A DNA stretch of 14,691 bases from Temnopleurus reevesii. Lineage: Eukaryota > Echinodermata > Echinoidea > Temnopleuroida > Temnopleuridae. Each line of letters opens with the position of its first letter. Position 1 is the first letter of the stretch. The stretch lies in the NCBI GenBank assembly GCA_036244855.1, contig BQKZ01005551.1, positions 26,679 through 41,369 on the forward strand. Direction: 5' to 3'. A program made the position numbers and the translations under genes. Below are positions 1-9,853 of the stretch, in pieces. The notes beneath the pieces are model-generated. The model had not been told where the DNA came from, ran no database searches, and worked only from the letters and a program-made list of their open reading frames with translations.

Positions 1-1100
1 TTTTTTACATCTGGACAGACATCCTCATTTTTAGGATCACCATATTTTCTGTACATTGTCGGACGTTGTTGCGCCGATAGAGTCATCGCCTTATTTTCGA
101 TGGCTATTCGTTCTATGCTTTTCTCTTTTTCTGTAGTTTGTTTTGGTTTGGGCATGGCCAGCATAATCAAAATGCACATGATACTCTCCAAAGTCCTCTG
201 GCCTGTTTGGTATGCAATCCACTGCCATGGTCTGTTCATAAAGTCAATGGTACCAGGATGAAGTATACTTATGATAGGTTTCACGTGTGAAATCGTTAAA
301 ACGAAACAGATGAAAGCGCTGAAAATTAAAACGTTGAAGAGTCGATTAAGCTGCTTGACTTCACTTTCGGCGGAAGCGACCATTGTTCCATTGTTAGATG
401 ATCGTCGACGATCACGGGCGTTCCTTGGGCACGATGCTGAAAGGTTCCTCCTCATCCTCCACCAGACATAGATGAACCCGATGGTGAGGAGGATGCCCCA
501 GACGATGAAACTGATCTCGCATAAGACGATGGAGATGATGGAATTAGGATAGAACGAGACGAGGAGATCGGCGAACAGAACGTAGCCGAGGTGGATCGCG
601 ATGAGGATGACCAGAGCTGAGAACCGCCGGAACCTCGGCGACGCGATAGACAAACTCGTCGTCTCTAATACAGTGAGGAAGAAAATACTATACGATGACA
701 CTACACCCGGCCATCCGAACGACCAGATGATGACGTTAAGAGGACAATGTATGAGTCCTCGGAAACCATACGGATCGATGAACAGCATCAATGACCTGGC
801 TGATGACGTCATCGCAATCATGGCGTGCAACGACACTCCAAGACGCCTCCGAACACGAGTTCGCCTTATCACATTGACGGTTGCAAAGATCGCATAGAGG
901 AGAATGATTGTAAAGCACACAGCGAAGAGGTAGATATGGATGTCGAGCCAGTAATCGAGTGTTTCGCGTGCCGTGGTCAGGTTGGGTCCGCTTTCAGCCC
1001 AAGAACAGCTCAGAAGCACGGTCTGACCTTCGCTCATGATCGTCGTCATCATCATCGTCGATTCAACCTCATCCAACGACGTCATGGTTGAAATGGACAT
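1..1100 (-). CDS. Seven-helix membrane protein, PRRT3/4-like membrane region; 3' end outside the window
   Basis: The frame is open without interruption from an ATG at 1100 to the window edge (about 366 codons), so the C-terminus is missing. Seven hydrophobic segments are visible near residues 53-77, 88-108, 122-148, 160-184, 188-213, 254-272 and 295-316. Between helices 2 and 3 is an S-S-A-R...F-I-D-P-Y-G motif, and before helix 7 a P-W-Q-W...Y-Q...R...E pattern. From memory of the family these fit the membrane domain of proline-rich transmembrane proteins 3/4; no search was run. The N-terminal 50 residues carry one N-glycosylation sequon (N-L-T, 40-42), suggesting an extracellular N-terminus. 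The tail after 317 is Lys-rich and probably cytoplasmic. An in-frame TGA lies five codons before the ATG, so coding starts in this exon. The first ATG has T at -3; the ATG at residue 6 (1085) has a better ACC context and may be used instead. Substrate or ligand is unknown. Confidence 0.6.
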   Translation of the reverse strand, partial: MSISTMTSLDEVESTMMMTTIMSEGQTVLLSCSWAESGPNLTTARETLDYWLDIHIYLFAVCFTIILLYAIFATVNVIRRTRVRRRLGVSLHAMIAMTSSARSLMLFIDPYGFRGLIHCPLNVIIWSFGWPGVVSSYSIFFLTVLETTSLSIASPRFRRFSALVILIAIHLGYVLFADLLVSFYPNSIISIVLCEISFIVWGILLTIGFIYVWWRMRRNLSASCPRNARDRRRSSNNGTMVASAESEVKQLNRLFNVLIFSAFICFVLTISHVKPIISILHPGTIDFMNRPWQWIAYQTGQRTLESIMCILIMLAMPKPKQTTEKEKSIERIAIENKAMTLSAQQRPTMYRKYGDPKNEDVCPDVK

Positions 1101-1221
1101 CGAGATGAAATATCACAAAGTACTTTATTCGGAACGAATGTCCCATGAGGAATAAATTCCTTCATAGAGTGAAGCGACTTTTACAGACTCGCCAATCCAC
1201 TTTCCTGCGTTCAAGCTTGAT
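1101..1221 (-). other. 5' UTR part of the PRRT-like exon, with splice acceptor
   Basis: Read on the minus strand, a pyrimidine-rich run ends in TTTCAACAG, with the AG at 1223-1222. This gives a strong acceptor about 120 bases before the start codon. The stretch has an in-frame stop and two short upstream ATGs in other contexts, so it is non-coding leader. A separate first exon further upstream is implied but not identified. Confidence 0.5.
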
Positions 1222-2450
1222 CTGTTGAAATAGAAATCACAAAATGATATATCGTAAATAAGATGTCACCACAAAATAATTAAATACCAATAAAACATGT
1301 CTCCATATATTTCTAATTGATATTGAAGGAATAAAACCGTGAACTACTCCGCCACCTAACACTGCATAGCTTTCTCGAATACTACCAACGACATATATCG
1401 CATTGTTGATGGTTAACGAATGTCATTCATGAGTATGAATAAAGATTATTATTTTCATATACTAGTGCTGATAATAAAGGCACTGCTGATTGATTAAATC
1501 TTGTCAAACGTCAAGGTTAGGTGCACATCATTGTGCGATTTCATTATCAATGTTATTTTTCTTCCTATAAGTTCCTCTTTCAGTTCTAAAAAAGAAATCA
1601 CTTCTTCGTGATGGGTTTTCTTCAATGAATTTGTTTGGGTATCCTGTATAAATGTATATGTGTATGTATGCAGCCAAGTTTGGGGTGAAGGAATGGACGC
1701 CCCCCTTTAAATATGTGGAAAAGGAAAAAGGAAAAAGGGGAAATAGGTCTGGAAAAAGTGGGGTCGACGAGGGTAATCATGAGTACTACATTGCCCCTCT
1801 TATTCTTTCCCTTTGTTTTTTTTTCTCGATTTTCTATGTATTTTTATGTTTTGCTTTTCAGCTTGATAAAATATTAATAATCTTTTGGTGGCCTATTAAG
1901 CCCCCCCCCCCCTCACGGTTCAAAAGTGGGCGCCATCTGGCAGTGACATCTCCTCTAAGTCCCTTCTGAAAATTGAAATATAGATAGCTTTTCAAAAGAA
2001 AAAGATATATGAACACAGCACAAACAGGACAAAGAGTAGCAATGTTTCTATATTGAAAGTAGCATAACTTTTTAGCTAATGGGGGTTGGGGGGGGGGGGA
2101 GTGGTTCTACGAAATGTAGTAGCAAAACAAATTGCAACCATCTTTCTTTACTCTCTAATAAGCTTATATATGTTTTTGAACGTCATGTACAGGGAAATAT
2201 GTAATATATATATTAAAAAAATCACAAATAAAGGGGCTGCTGGTAAGCCTATTTGAACTATTTCTGCTCGATTTTCGCCCTGAAACAAGATCTTTGTAAC
2301 TTTGGAAAATTAAAGTTCCGTTTTTGTGTCCACTTTTCTGCATAATCATAATCATAATCATGCGTTAGACCATGTTGATATTTACACCAAAAAAGCCACA
2401 CAGTTGAAAAATAGGCCTACTCCTTTTGTAGCCATTGGTTTAAAAAAANT
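1222..2450. other. Non-coding stretch upstream of the PRRT-like exon (copy 1; repeated at 3261-4489)
   Basis: No convincing gene is seen. The plus-strand frame at 1652-1969 is built from T-rich and homopolymer sequence and has no recognisable domain. The stretch holds a C12 run (1901-1912), a G5-TT-G12 run (2081-2099) and a short run of four CATAAT-type units (about 2340-2361). It is probably intron or upstream DNA of the minus-strand gene. Confidence 0.5.
2449..2449. other. Single ambiguous base, probable contig joint
   Basis: The only N in the window falls in an A run exactly where copy 1 of the 2039-bp repeat meets copy 2. It may be an uncalled base (A by comparison with 4488) or a one-base gap marker. 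Confidence 0.7.
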
Positions 2451-3139
2451 TCACGGGCGTTCCTTGGGCACGATGCTGAAAGGTTCCTCCTCATCCTCCA
2501 CCAGACATAGATGAACCCGATGGTGAGGAGGATGCCCCAGACGATGAAACTGATCTCGCATAAGACGATGGAGATGATGGAATTAGGATAGAACGAGACG
2601 AGGAGATCGGCGAACAGAACGTAGCCGAGGTGGATCGCGATGAGGATGACCAGAGCTGAGAACCGCCGGAACCTCGGCGACGCGATAGACAAACTCGTCG
2701 TCTCTAATACAGTGAGGAAGAAAATACTATACGATGACACTACACCCGGCCATCCGAACGACCAGATGATGACGTTAAGAGGACAATGTATGAGTCCTCG
2801 GAAACCATACGGATCGATGAACAGCATCAATGACCTGGCTGATGACGTCATCGCAATCATGGCGTGCAACGACACTCCAAGACGCCTCCGAACACGAGTT
2901 CGCCTTATCACATTGACGGTTGCAAAGATCGCATAGAGGAGAATGATTGTAAAGCACACCGCGAAGAGATAGATATGGATGTCGAGCCAGTAATCGAGTG
3001 TTTCGCGTGCCGTGGTCAGGTTGGGTCCGCTTTCAGCCCAAGAACAGCTCAGAAGCACGGTCTGACCTTCGCTCATGATCGTCGTCATCATCATCGTCGA
3101 TTCAACCTCATCCAACGACGTCATGGTTGAAATGGACAT
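2451..3139 (-). pseudogene. Truncated second copy of the PRRT-like membrane protein (first 230 residues)
   Basis: The amino-acid sequence is identical to residues 1-229 of the copy at 1-1100, covering helices 1-5. Reading then passes the N at 2449 into unrelated bases and stops after about ten more residues, at 2417. Helices 6-7 and the tail are missing, so as drawn it could not make the full seven-helix protein. The start (3139), the in-frame TGA before it and the splice acceptor (AG at 3262-3261) are all repeated. It is probably an assembly duplicate rather than a true pseudogene; if the duplication is real, it is a 3'-truncated gene copy. Confidence 0.6.
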
Positions 3140-3260
3140 CGAGATGAAATATCACAAAGTACTTTATTCGGAACGAATGTCCCATGAGGAATAAATTCCT
3201 TCATAGAGTGAAGCGACTTTTACAGACTCGCCAATCCACTTTCCTGCGTTCAAGCTTGAT
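3140..3260 (-). other. Repeated 5' UTR stretch with splice acceptor
   Basis: This is identical to 1101-1221. The acceptor AG at 3262-3261 follows the same pyrimidine-rich run. If the two repeat copies are one locus, this is the same leader seen again, and any upstream first exon would lie beyond 4490. Confidence 0.45.
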
Positions 3261-4489
3261 CTGTTGAAATAGAAATCACAAAATGATATATCGTAAATAA
3301 GATGTCACCACAAAATAATTAAATACCAATAAAACATGTCTCCATATATTTCTAATTGATATTGAAGGAATAAAACCGTGAACTACTCCGCCACCTAACA
3401 CTGCATAGCTTTCTCGAATACTACCAACGACATATATCGCATTGTTGATGGTTAACGAATGTCATTCATGAGTATGAATAAAGATTATTATTTTCATATA
3501 CTAGTGCTGATAATAAAGGCACTGCTGATTGATTAAATCTTGTCAAACGTCAAGGTTAGGTGCACATCATTGTGCGATTTCATTATCAATGTTATTTTTC
3601 TTCCTATAAGTTCCTCTTTCAGTTCTAAAAAAGAAATCACTTCTTCGTGATGGGTTTTCTTCAATGAATTTGTTTGGGTATCCTGTATAAATGTATATGT
3701 GTATGTATGCAACCAAGTTTGGGGTGAAGGAATGGACGCCCCCCTTTAAATATGTGGAAAAGGAAAAAGGAAAAAGGGGAAATAGGTCTGGAAAAAGTGG
3801 GGTCGACGAGGGTAATCATGAGTACTACATTGCCCCTCTTATTCTTTCCCTTTGTTTTTTTTTCTCGATTTTCTATGTATTTTTATGTTTTGCTTTTCAG
3901 CTTGATAAAATATTAATAATCTTTTGGTGGCCTATTAAGCCCCCCCCCCCCTCACGGTTCAAAAGTGGGCGCCATCTGGCAGTGACATCTCCTCTAAGTC
4001 CCTTCTGAAAATTGAAATATAGATAGCTTTTCAAAAGAAAAAGATATATGAACACAGCACAAACAGGACAAAGAGTAGCAATGTTTCTATATTGAAAGTA
4101 GCATAACTTTTTAGCTAATGGGGGTTGGGGGGGGGGGGAGTGGTTCTACGAAATGTAGTAGCAAAACAAATTGCAACCATCTTTCTTTACTCTCTAATAA
4201 GCTTATATATGTTTTTGAACGTCATGTACAGGGAAATATGTAATATATATATTAAAAAAATCACAAATAAAGGGGCTGCTGGTAAGCCTATTTGAACTAT
4301 TTCTGCTCGATTTTCGCCCTGAAACAAGATCTTTGTAACTTTGGAAAATTAAAGTTCCGTTTTTGTGTCCACTTTTCTGCATAATCATAATCATAATCAT
4401 GCGTTAGACCATGTTGATATTTACACCAAAAAAGCCACACAGTTGAAAAATAGGCCTACTCCTTTTGTAGCCATTGGTTTAAAAAAAAT

Positions 4490-6249
4490 GCTTATCTGAA
4501 AAAACGGTTTTCTTTTTTTGTGTATGTGTGAGTGCGTGTGCATGTTTAGTTTCCTTGTTGAGTTGAAATTTCTGTCTACTAAACACAATGCATGATTCCA
4601 AGCATTGCATTTCCTTCTTTATTCCATAGAATAGCAAACATTATTTGGCATATATTTAGTGCCAATAGTGTCTTGCAATCGAGGAAACAAAATAAACGTT
4701 TTATAATACGTTTTGACCTGAAAGAAATATTACACTTAGAAATTGAAACCTCATTTCAAAGAAAACTACACTCTCGTGAGACAATTGTGTTGAAGGTTTC
4801 AAAAAAAAATATATATAGAATGGTATGATACCGAGATATGTCAAGCCCTAACAGTATGTCAGTCATGTGACATATTACCATTGTTCGAATTGACTGGATT
4901 GAACTACGAATACAGATATTATACTGCTAATAAATCGAATTTAGTTATTTTGTTATGAGAATTTCACATGGGTAAATCCGGAAAGGTTTTTTTTTTAAGT
5001 GCCGGTATTTTTTTTCAGAGACAGCATATTGTGGATAATTTACTTGCATCTGTGAAATATAGAGCGCAAAAATACCAAAAAAGTGCTCAATACATTTTTT
5101 TTTTATGAACGAAATGGGCAAGTTTTCTAATGACAAATATTCTTCATACCTAGGAGCTTTCCATGTGGCCAATATACGGTAAATGTTTCATCCTTCCCAT
5201 ATGCAAGCATTCAGGCCGGTCTTTTGTCAATGAGCTGTAACAGGCGAAAATGTAGCTCAAAATGGTATATGCACTTGTGGAGTTGCCCTTATATTGTGTA
5301 CCATCACCGTTCATTTAATTTCATACAGTGGTAGTGAGGAATGACACGAACGAACAACCCAAGAGTTTAAGATTCAAGAAATGTAATTTCTACCATATAT
5401 ATGCTCGTCTGCATTGTTTTAACCTACCAAACGATCACTTTCTCAAAGCCTACCGTAATGGCCTTATCATCGTCAGACATAGTCGTTGAATGATCGACTG
5501 ATTTGAATGTATAACCAGTCTTCCTCTTAATTTCTGAAGATTTTTTGCCAAATGTTTTATTTAAAGAATACTTTCATTACATACCTGTGATTGCTACCAC
5601 GTTATCGAGTCTCGATCATCTCTGAGAAGAAATATCTTGTCATCTCCGGTAAAAAGTTACTTGGATCGTTCATCTCGCATTTTATATTCATATAAATCTA
5701 ATTGACGGTTTTTTTAACGCTGCAGTTGATTATCCCAACATAGTTACAGTCAGATTTATACTCAAAGTTGCATGATCCAATTCGTATCTCTATGCTGGTT
5801 CAATCGACATGAAGATAAATGTAGGCGGATTCCTTACTGTGAGCATTCGGACACTTCCCTGGTTAAAACTTGCTCATCAAATATCATCCCGATCATTGGC
5901 TATTGACGACACAGTGACGTCATACATGGATAATACTATTCGTATTGATATTTGTCGTAGAGATTAATCAATTTGTTTATCCAATCAGTCAAACGCGGAG
6001 AAAGTGAACTGGAAGAGAATCCTCAAATTTATTTCCAATTATTACGATTATTTTGAGTGCAGGATATACACTGACCTCCAAAATATATTATGTACGCGAG
6101 TTCTCGCTTTGTAGACATTGGTAAAGTATATATTCACCCCAATAGTTTCAGATCTAGCTTTTAGTTGCTTCTTCAGAAAACGTTATTTATCTCAAAACCA
6201 TCGGAGAAGTTCAGGTATTGAGTGTGTTATATAGATGGGGCGGGATTAC
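4490..6249. other. AT-rich non-coding stretch, no gene recognised
   Basis: It begins with a degenerate TG-rich microsatellite (about 4517-4545) and contains several poly-T/poly-A runs (4800-4815, 4986-4996, 5092-5104). The open frames at 4592-4828 (+) and 4945-5172 (-) are of the length expected by chance in AT-rich DNA and show no motif. A CCAATCAG box (5981-5988) and one TGACGTCA (5915-5922) are present without a gene to attach them to. Confidence 0.5.
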
Positions 6250-6406
6250 GGAACACAAAAATCAATGCCATATCGATTATTCTGAACAAAAAGATGTGTT
6301 TTCCTGGTATAAGTGGCCTGTTGGGCATCCACGATATATCCGCATTGTGAGCCAATAATCCCATTGTCAAAGGGTCCTCCTGTGTAATGATATGGTTGGG
6401 TGGACT
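6250..6406 (-). pseudogene. Possible isolated exon or remnant resembling the start of a filamin-type repeat
   Basis: Read on the minus strand, the frame is open from a TAA at 6413-6411 to a TAA at 6248-6246. It contains G-G-P-F-D-N-G-I-I-G-S...Y-I-V-D-A...A. Filamin/ABP280 repeats open with a similar spacing (G-P-G-L-x-x-G-x-V-G-x-P...F-x-V-D-x-x-x-A-G). A possible acceptor (AATCAG, AG at 6408-6407) and a weak donor (CC|GTAATC, GT at 6249-6248) bound about 157 bases. The second half of a filamin repeat is not seen. It could be an exon of an unseen minus-strand gene, a decayed fragment, or chance; the similarity is from memory. Confidence 0.25.
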
Positions 6407-7295
6407 CTGATTACGCAAGTCTTTTTACAAGAAGTGTGAAGACGTCAGGATCCAGCTTGTAGTTATTTTATTGGTTTTGATTCTAAAGTTATATTGAGAA
6501 TAAGATCGAACGTAATACATGTAGTTACCTGGATCAACAAACAACATAGACAGACATAACGTTGTTGTTATTATCATCCTCTGTGCACATCCCTTATTTT
6601 GTTACGATTTATCTTCTTTTTCTTTTTGTAGACAGTACTCCAAAACCGTTAAACTTGACCGGATCAAGGCATGTCAACAAACATATTACCCAATGAAAAA
6701 AAACGAAGACACAGTAAGAATTAGTATGTATGAGGCATGTCTCATTTCAACTGATAGTTTAATCAAAATACACCATTTTTCTGTGCTATAATGCCAATAT
6801 ATTCTAAAAATTAGGCAAAGCGGCTTTGGCACTCTAGATTTTCCAAAGCATGATATTTAATTTGAACTATAATAAACTCCACAAAAAAAGCTCTGCAATT
6901 CAACTGAGAGCAAATCCTCTTAATTGGAAGCTGTTTATCATTCGTCATTTAGATCATTTGAAAACTAATTACACATCGCCCTTGAATAGAGGGCAAGGTA
7001 AAATGGGTAAAGTTACAAATTAAATGACAATCTTGGCTATTGATGACTTTTGTTTAAACATCTGTTGCGTGTGTGAACAGCAATGCATTCTGCAACTTTT
7101 CACTGTGCCTCGTATTCACTCATACTGTACAGTCCGTCATTACATCATCATAACAATCGTCATATCATTGTAAATGCGAATAAACAAGCTTGACATTGGT
7201 ACCAAGCGTGGTGATGATTATTCAGCGACCCGTCTAGGAGGATTTAAATGCATCAATTGCAGAACTTTTTGAAGAGTTTACCTTAACAACATAAC

Positions 7296-7317
7296 ATAGC
7301 GTAAAACATTACGCTAT
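7296..7317. repeat. Short perfect inverted repeat
   Basis: ATAGCGTAA (7296-7304) is followed by a 4-base loop and its exact reverse complement (7309-7317). No poly-U tract or neighbouring gene gives it an obvious role. Confidence 0.5.
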
Positions 7318-7487
7318 TTTACCTTTATAACGTGCAATACTCAAGCAAACATTGTTATGTTATACATGTCATACAGTCATGGTTTATGATATATCATGTC
7401 ATGTTTTTATGATATACAACATTAAAATGATACAAAATTAATTCGCGGCGTACTCAAATTAAATTAACATTTTAGAGTTCCTCTTGC

Positions 7488-7509
7488 TTTTTTTTTGGGG
7501 GGGGGGGGG
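7488..7509. repeat. Poly-T / poly-G tract (T9 G13)
   Basis: Nine T are followed by thirteen G. It is a simple homopolymer tract like the others in this window and is likely polymorphic in length. Confidence 0.8.
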
Positions 7510-9557
7510 ATGTGTCTAATATTACTTCATTGTTGTCGGTACATATTACATATTTTGACTGACTAATTGAATATGGACACATTTGTTTTCATTATCCTCC
7601 GTGCTTTCACAAGATGACGGTCGCTAGAGGGTAGTATTGCACAAATCTATCACCGTTTCATTGAAACATGTTCTTCTGAAGAATTAGCAAGCATTTCAAT
7701 AGGTTGCCTTTTGAACTGATGATATGTCGGGATTTCTTTGTATTCTAACAACAACAACACACTTTCGGTACCATCACTTTGTGAAAACACAGGCGTATTG
7801 TCTACATTTTCATATTTTGTTTTCTTGCTTGTTTTTAATTTTAAAGGAAAATTTTACCCCACAATAGTATTTTTGACAGGAGAGAAAGATTGTTGAGCAG
7901 AATTTTTTTTTTTTTTAATTCGAATAAAGTTGGGCAAATGATTAAAAGGTTATGAATTATTTGAAAAAATAATGAACAAATCAAATGATTTTTAGACATG
8001 TTGCCAATTTGATGAAATCATGTGTGCATATATACTAACCAAAATCATCTTCATACCAATCGTGCAAAATCCATAATTTCGAAATACAGATACAACATTT
8101 GTATGAATGTAAACATAAAAATAAGACTTGTACATATCTGCCATGGAGATATTATGTTGTTAAAATTTTGAGGAAATCACTTTTTTTGGCAAAAAGTAAC
8201 ATCTTTTAACATTGATAAGAATATGATAAATGGTCAGTTATGAACCAACGACGTCTTCATCTGCCAATTTGTCTGAATATATCAACATTCGTAACTTTCT
8301 TGTTGTTAGTAGTATGATTTTCGTCAAACATTTTTTTTTCTGTTCTTCTGATTTCTCTGCTCTTGTTGAAGAAATATTATAATGGGGTTGACTCCTCTTT
8401 TAAAAAGACATGACAACCAAAAGGCATAACTGTGTATCAAGCCATGACCGTCGTTATTATTACACGGACAACGAATGTTATCATTATAAAGAAACAATCC
8501 AATTGCATTCGTCCAAACTGTTCCCGACAGTGATATAATGATAGTTATTCTTTATCAATAAAAGTTACCTGAGAAAATACAGCACGTTTAATCATACAAA
8601 TGCATTAATGTGATATATCATCGAATTCCATATTTGTTTATTTAAAGCACATTAGAAATACAAATGAATCACCTGTTGCAGGAACGAAGTCATGTAGACC
8701 TCATAATCATGATACACTGTAACATGCATATTTTCGGCAAATTAATGTAAAATTTAGGGATAGTTGCATTCTTAAAACTTTGGGCAAAAGTTTGCCTGGC
8801 ACTGGGAAACAGAATTCTTGTGCACTGTGTTAATCAGGATTTTCATATTACACAAACTCTTGGCTTGCGCTGCTTTGTCTTACTAGTCTCAGGATGATAT
8901 TACGATCACAGAAGCATTAAAATGAGCGGAACAATGAATTTATAAGAGTTCGTGATTAAATAATTCACATTGCATGTCGTCGAATATCATTGTTGATTAA
9001 AAAAAAACGCTCACATCATCAGTATTGCCGACTATTCTGGGATGTTGATGAGATATTTTCTTTTTGCTTCCAAAGCTGACCGAATTATGCTATAGAGCAG
9101 GTCCAGTTCTTCATATTTTAGTTCATGTCCTAATTTATCATATTCCGGGACGATTGGAGTTTGATAGTGTACATTTCTAGATGGCGACCATCAGACACCA
9201 GATACAAATTACTCTGATTAAATCCACATTGACCGCCATGCCAGCAGGTATGATTCAAGAAATCACAAATTGAAGCGTTGCCTCCCAGTCATGCCAGTTC
9301 TCAGGTAATTAGGTTTTAAACCCCTGACGAGTCATAACAAAAGACGTCAAGAAACACCCGTCGTCAACATCAATGTTGAACCAGCTGCCAACCTATTTAG
9401 GTCTGAAATTGAGGAATGTGACGTGAGCTCTTTTCTTAATTCGAGAAAACTTTAACATAATTCCCTGGCGAATCTTTTCTTAAGTGTCGGAATGCTCCTG
9501 AACTCAACAAAAATGTAACGCTGCTCGTAAAATTCAAATCACTGTTTAGTATGTTAT

Positions 9558-9732
9558 ACATATGGCACTGCATTGTATGGCATGGGGTCTGTAACATAAA
9601 AGATGCAATTAAACTTACGATAAATATTTATCGTAAGTCTATGGTAAAATGTGTACCAAAGAGATGCAATTAATTGCAAGATTTGTCGTATCTCTTTTAT
9701 GTTACAGGCCCATGGTATGGTATGACATATGA
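9558..9732. mobile_element. Fold-back (MITE-like) sequence with nested palindromes
   Basis: The outer arms pair imperfectly. The left arm includes CTGTAACATAAAAGA with CATGGGG before it (9581-9603). The right arm carries the reverse complement TCTTTTATGTTACAG followed by GCCCATG (about 9693-9715). Weaker pairing (CATATGGCA with TGACATATG) extends the arms to about 9558 and 9732. Inside are a perfect 26-bp palindrome at 9613-9638 (centre AATATT), a 12-bp palindrome (GCAATTAATTGC) at 9666-9677, and two copies of AGATGCAATTAA. No transposase and no clear target-site duplication are seen. The structure fits a short non-autonomous DNA transposon; a chance hairpin of this size is unlikely. Confidence 0.5.
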
Positions 9733-9798
9733 CGAGGATTTCACTGCAAGTCATTACTATTGATGAAATCTACGGGCGGATCCACGATTGGCCAATAA

Positions 9799-9816
9799 GG
9801 GGGGGGGGGGGGGGGG
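9799..9816. repeat. Poly-G tract (18 G)
   Basis: Eighteen consecutive G form the longest homopolymer in the window, about 210 bases past the stop codon of the KY-like gene. In that gene's mRNA orientation it would read as poly-C if the 3' UTR reaches this far. Confidence 0.9.
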
Positions 9817-9853
9817 CTCTACTAAGCATACACGTCGTCGCCAGTAAGGGGAT

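Larger units (their letters stand above)
412..2450. repeat. Direct repeat unit, copy 1 (2039 bp)
   Basis: This stretch matches 2451-4489 base for base at a constant offset of 2039. By eye there are three substitutions: 921 A versus 2960 C, 930 G versus 2969 A, and 1673 G versus 3712 A. The N at 2449 corresponds to A4488. The first two differences are synonymous in the membrane-protein frame. A run of 12 C (1901-1912) and a run of 12 G (2088-2099) have the same length in both copies. The left edge is sharp (A411 versus T2450). The unit covers residues 1-230 of the membrane protein plus about 1.35 kb upstream. Confidence 0.95.
2451..4489. repeat. Direct repeat unit, copy 2 (2039 bp)
   Basis: This is the second copy, adjoining the first directly, with the window's only N two bases before the joint. 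Similarity stops at 4489: position 4490 is G where copy 1 runs into T2451. Near identity in non-coding DNA, including homopolymers, means either a very recent tandem duplication or one locus represented twice by overlapping contigs. The N and the half-gene content favour the second. Confidence 0.95.
6407..9036. other. AT-rich non-coding stretch, no gene recognised
   Basis: No supported gene is seen over about 2.6 kb. The visible structure is small: a 9-bp stem with a 4-base loop at 7296-7317, a T9-G13 run at 7488-7509, poly-T near 7902-7916, and scattered CATCAT/GTCAT-rich sequence near 7130-7170 and 7370-7430. It probably represents intergenic DNA between two minus-strand genes. Confidence 0.5.

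Noticed and set aside
804..811. TGACGTCA (CRE-like) sites at 804, 2843, 5915 and 10183
   Set aside because: Three of the four lie inside coding sequence (two of them the same repeat), and the fourth has no gene start nearby. Eight-base sites cannot be called functional on sequence alone.
601..1091. Plus-strand open frames (601-897, 825-1091 and the copies at 2640-2936, 2864-3130)
   Set aside because: They are antisense shadows of the minus-strand membrane-protein exon, which has a far longer frame and coherent hydrophobic helices.
1652..1969. 105-codon plus-strand frame, present in both repeat copies
   Set aside because: Its translation comes from poly-T, poly-C and A/G-rich runs, with no domain and no splice or start context. 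Its presence twice only reflects the duplication.
412..4489. Long direct repeats as LTRs of a retrotransposon
   Set aside because: The copies are adjacent with no internal region, carry a host membrane-protein frame, and show no TG...CA ends, primer binding site or reverse transcriptase.
4592..5172. Open frames of 75-78 codons at 4592-4828 (+) and 4945-5172 (-)
   Set aside because: Their composition is Lys/Ile/Phe-rich as expected from AT-rich DNA, with no motif and no splice evidence.
9181..9450. Short plus-strand open segments (9181-9270 and about 9312-9450)
   Set aside because: They are 30-45 codons each, overlapped by an equally open minus strand, with no recognised family. They are not distinguishable from chance.
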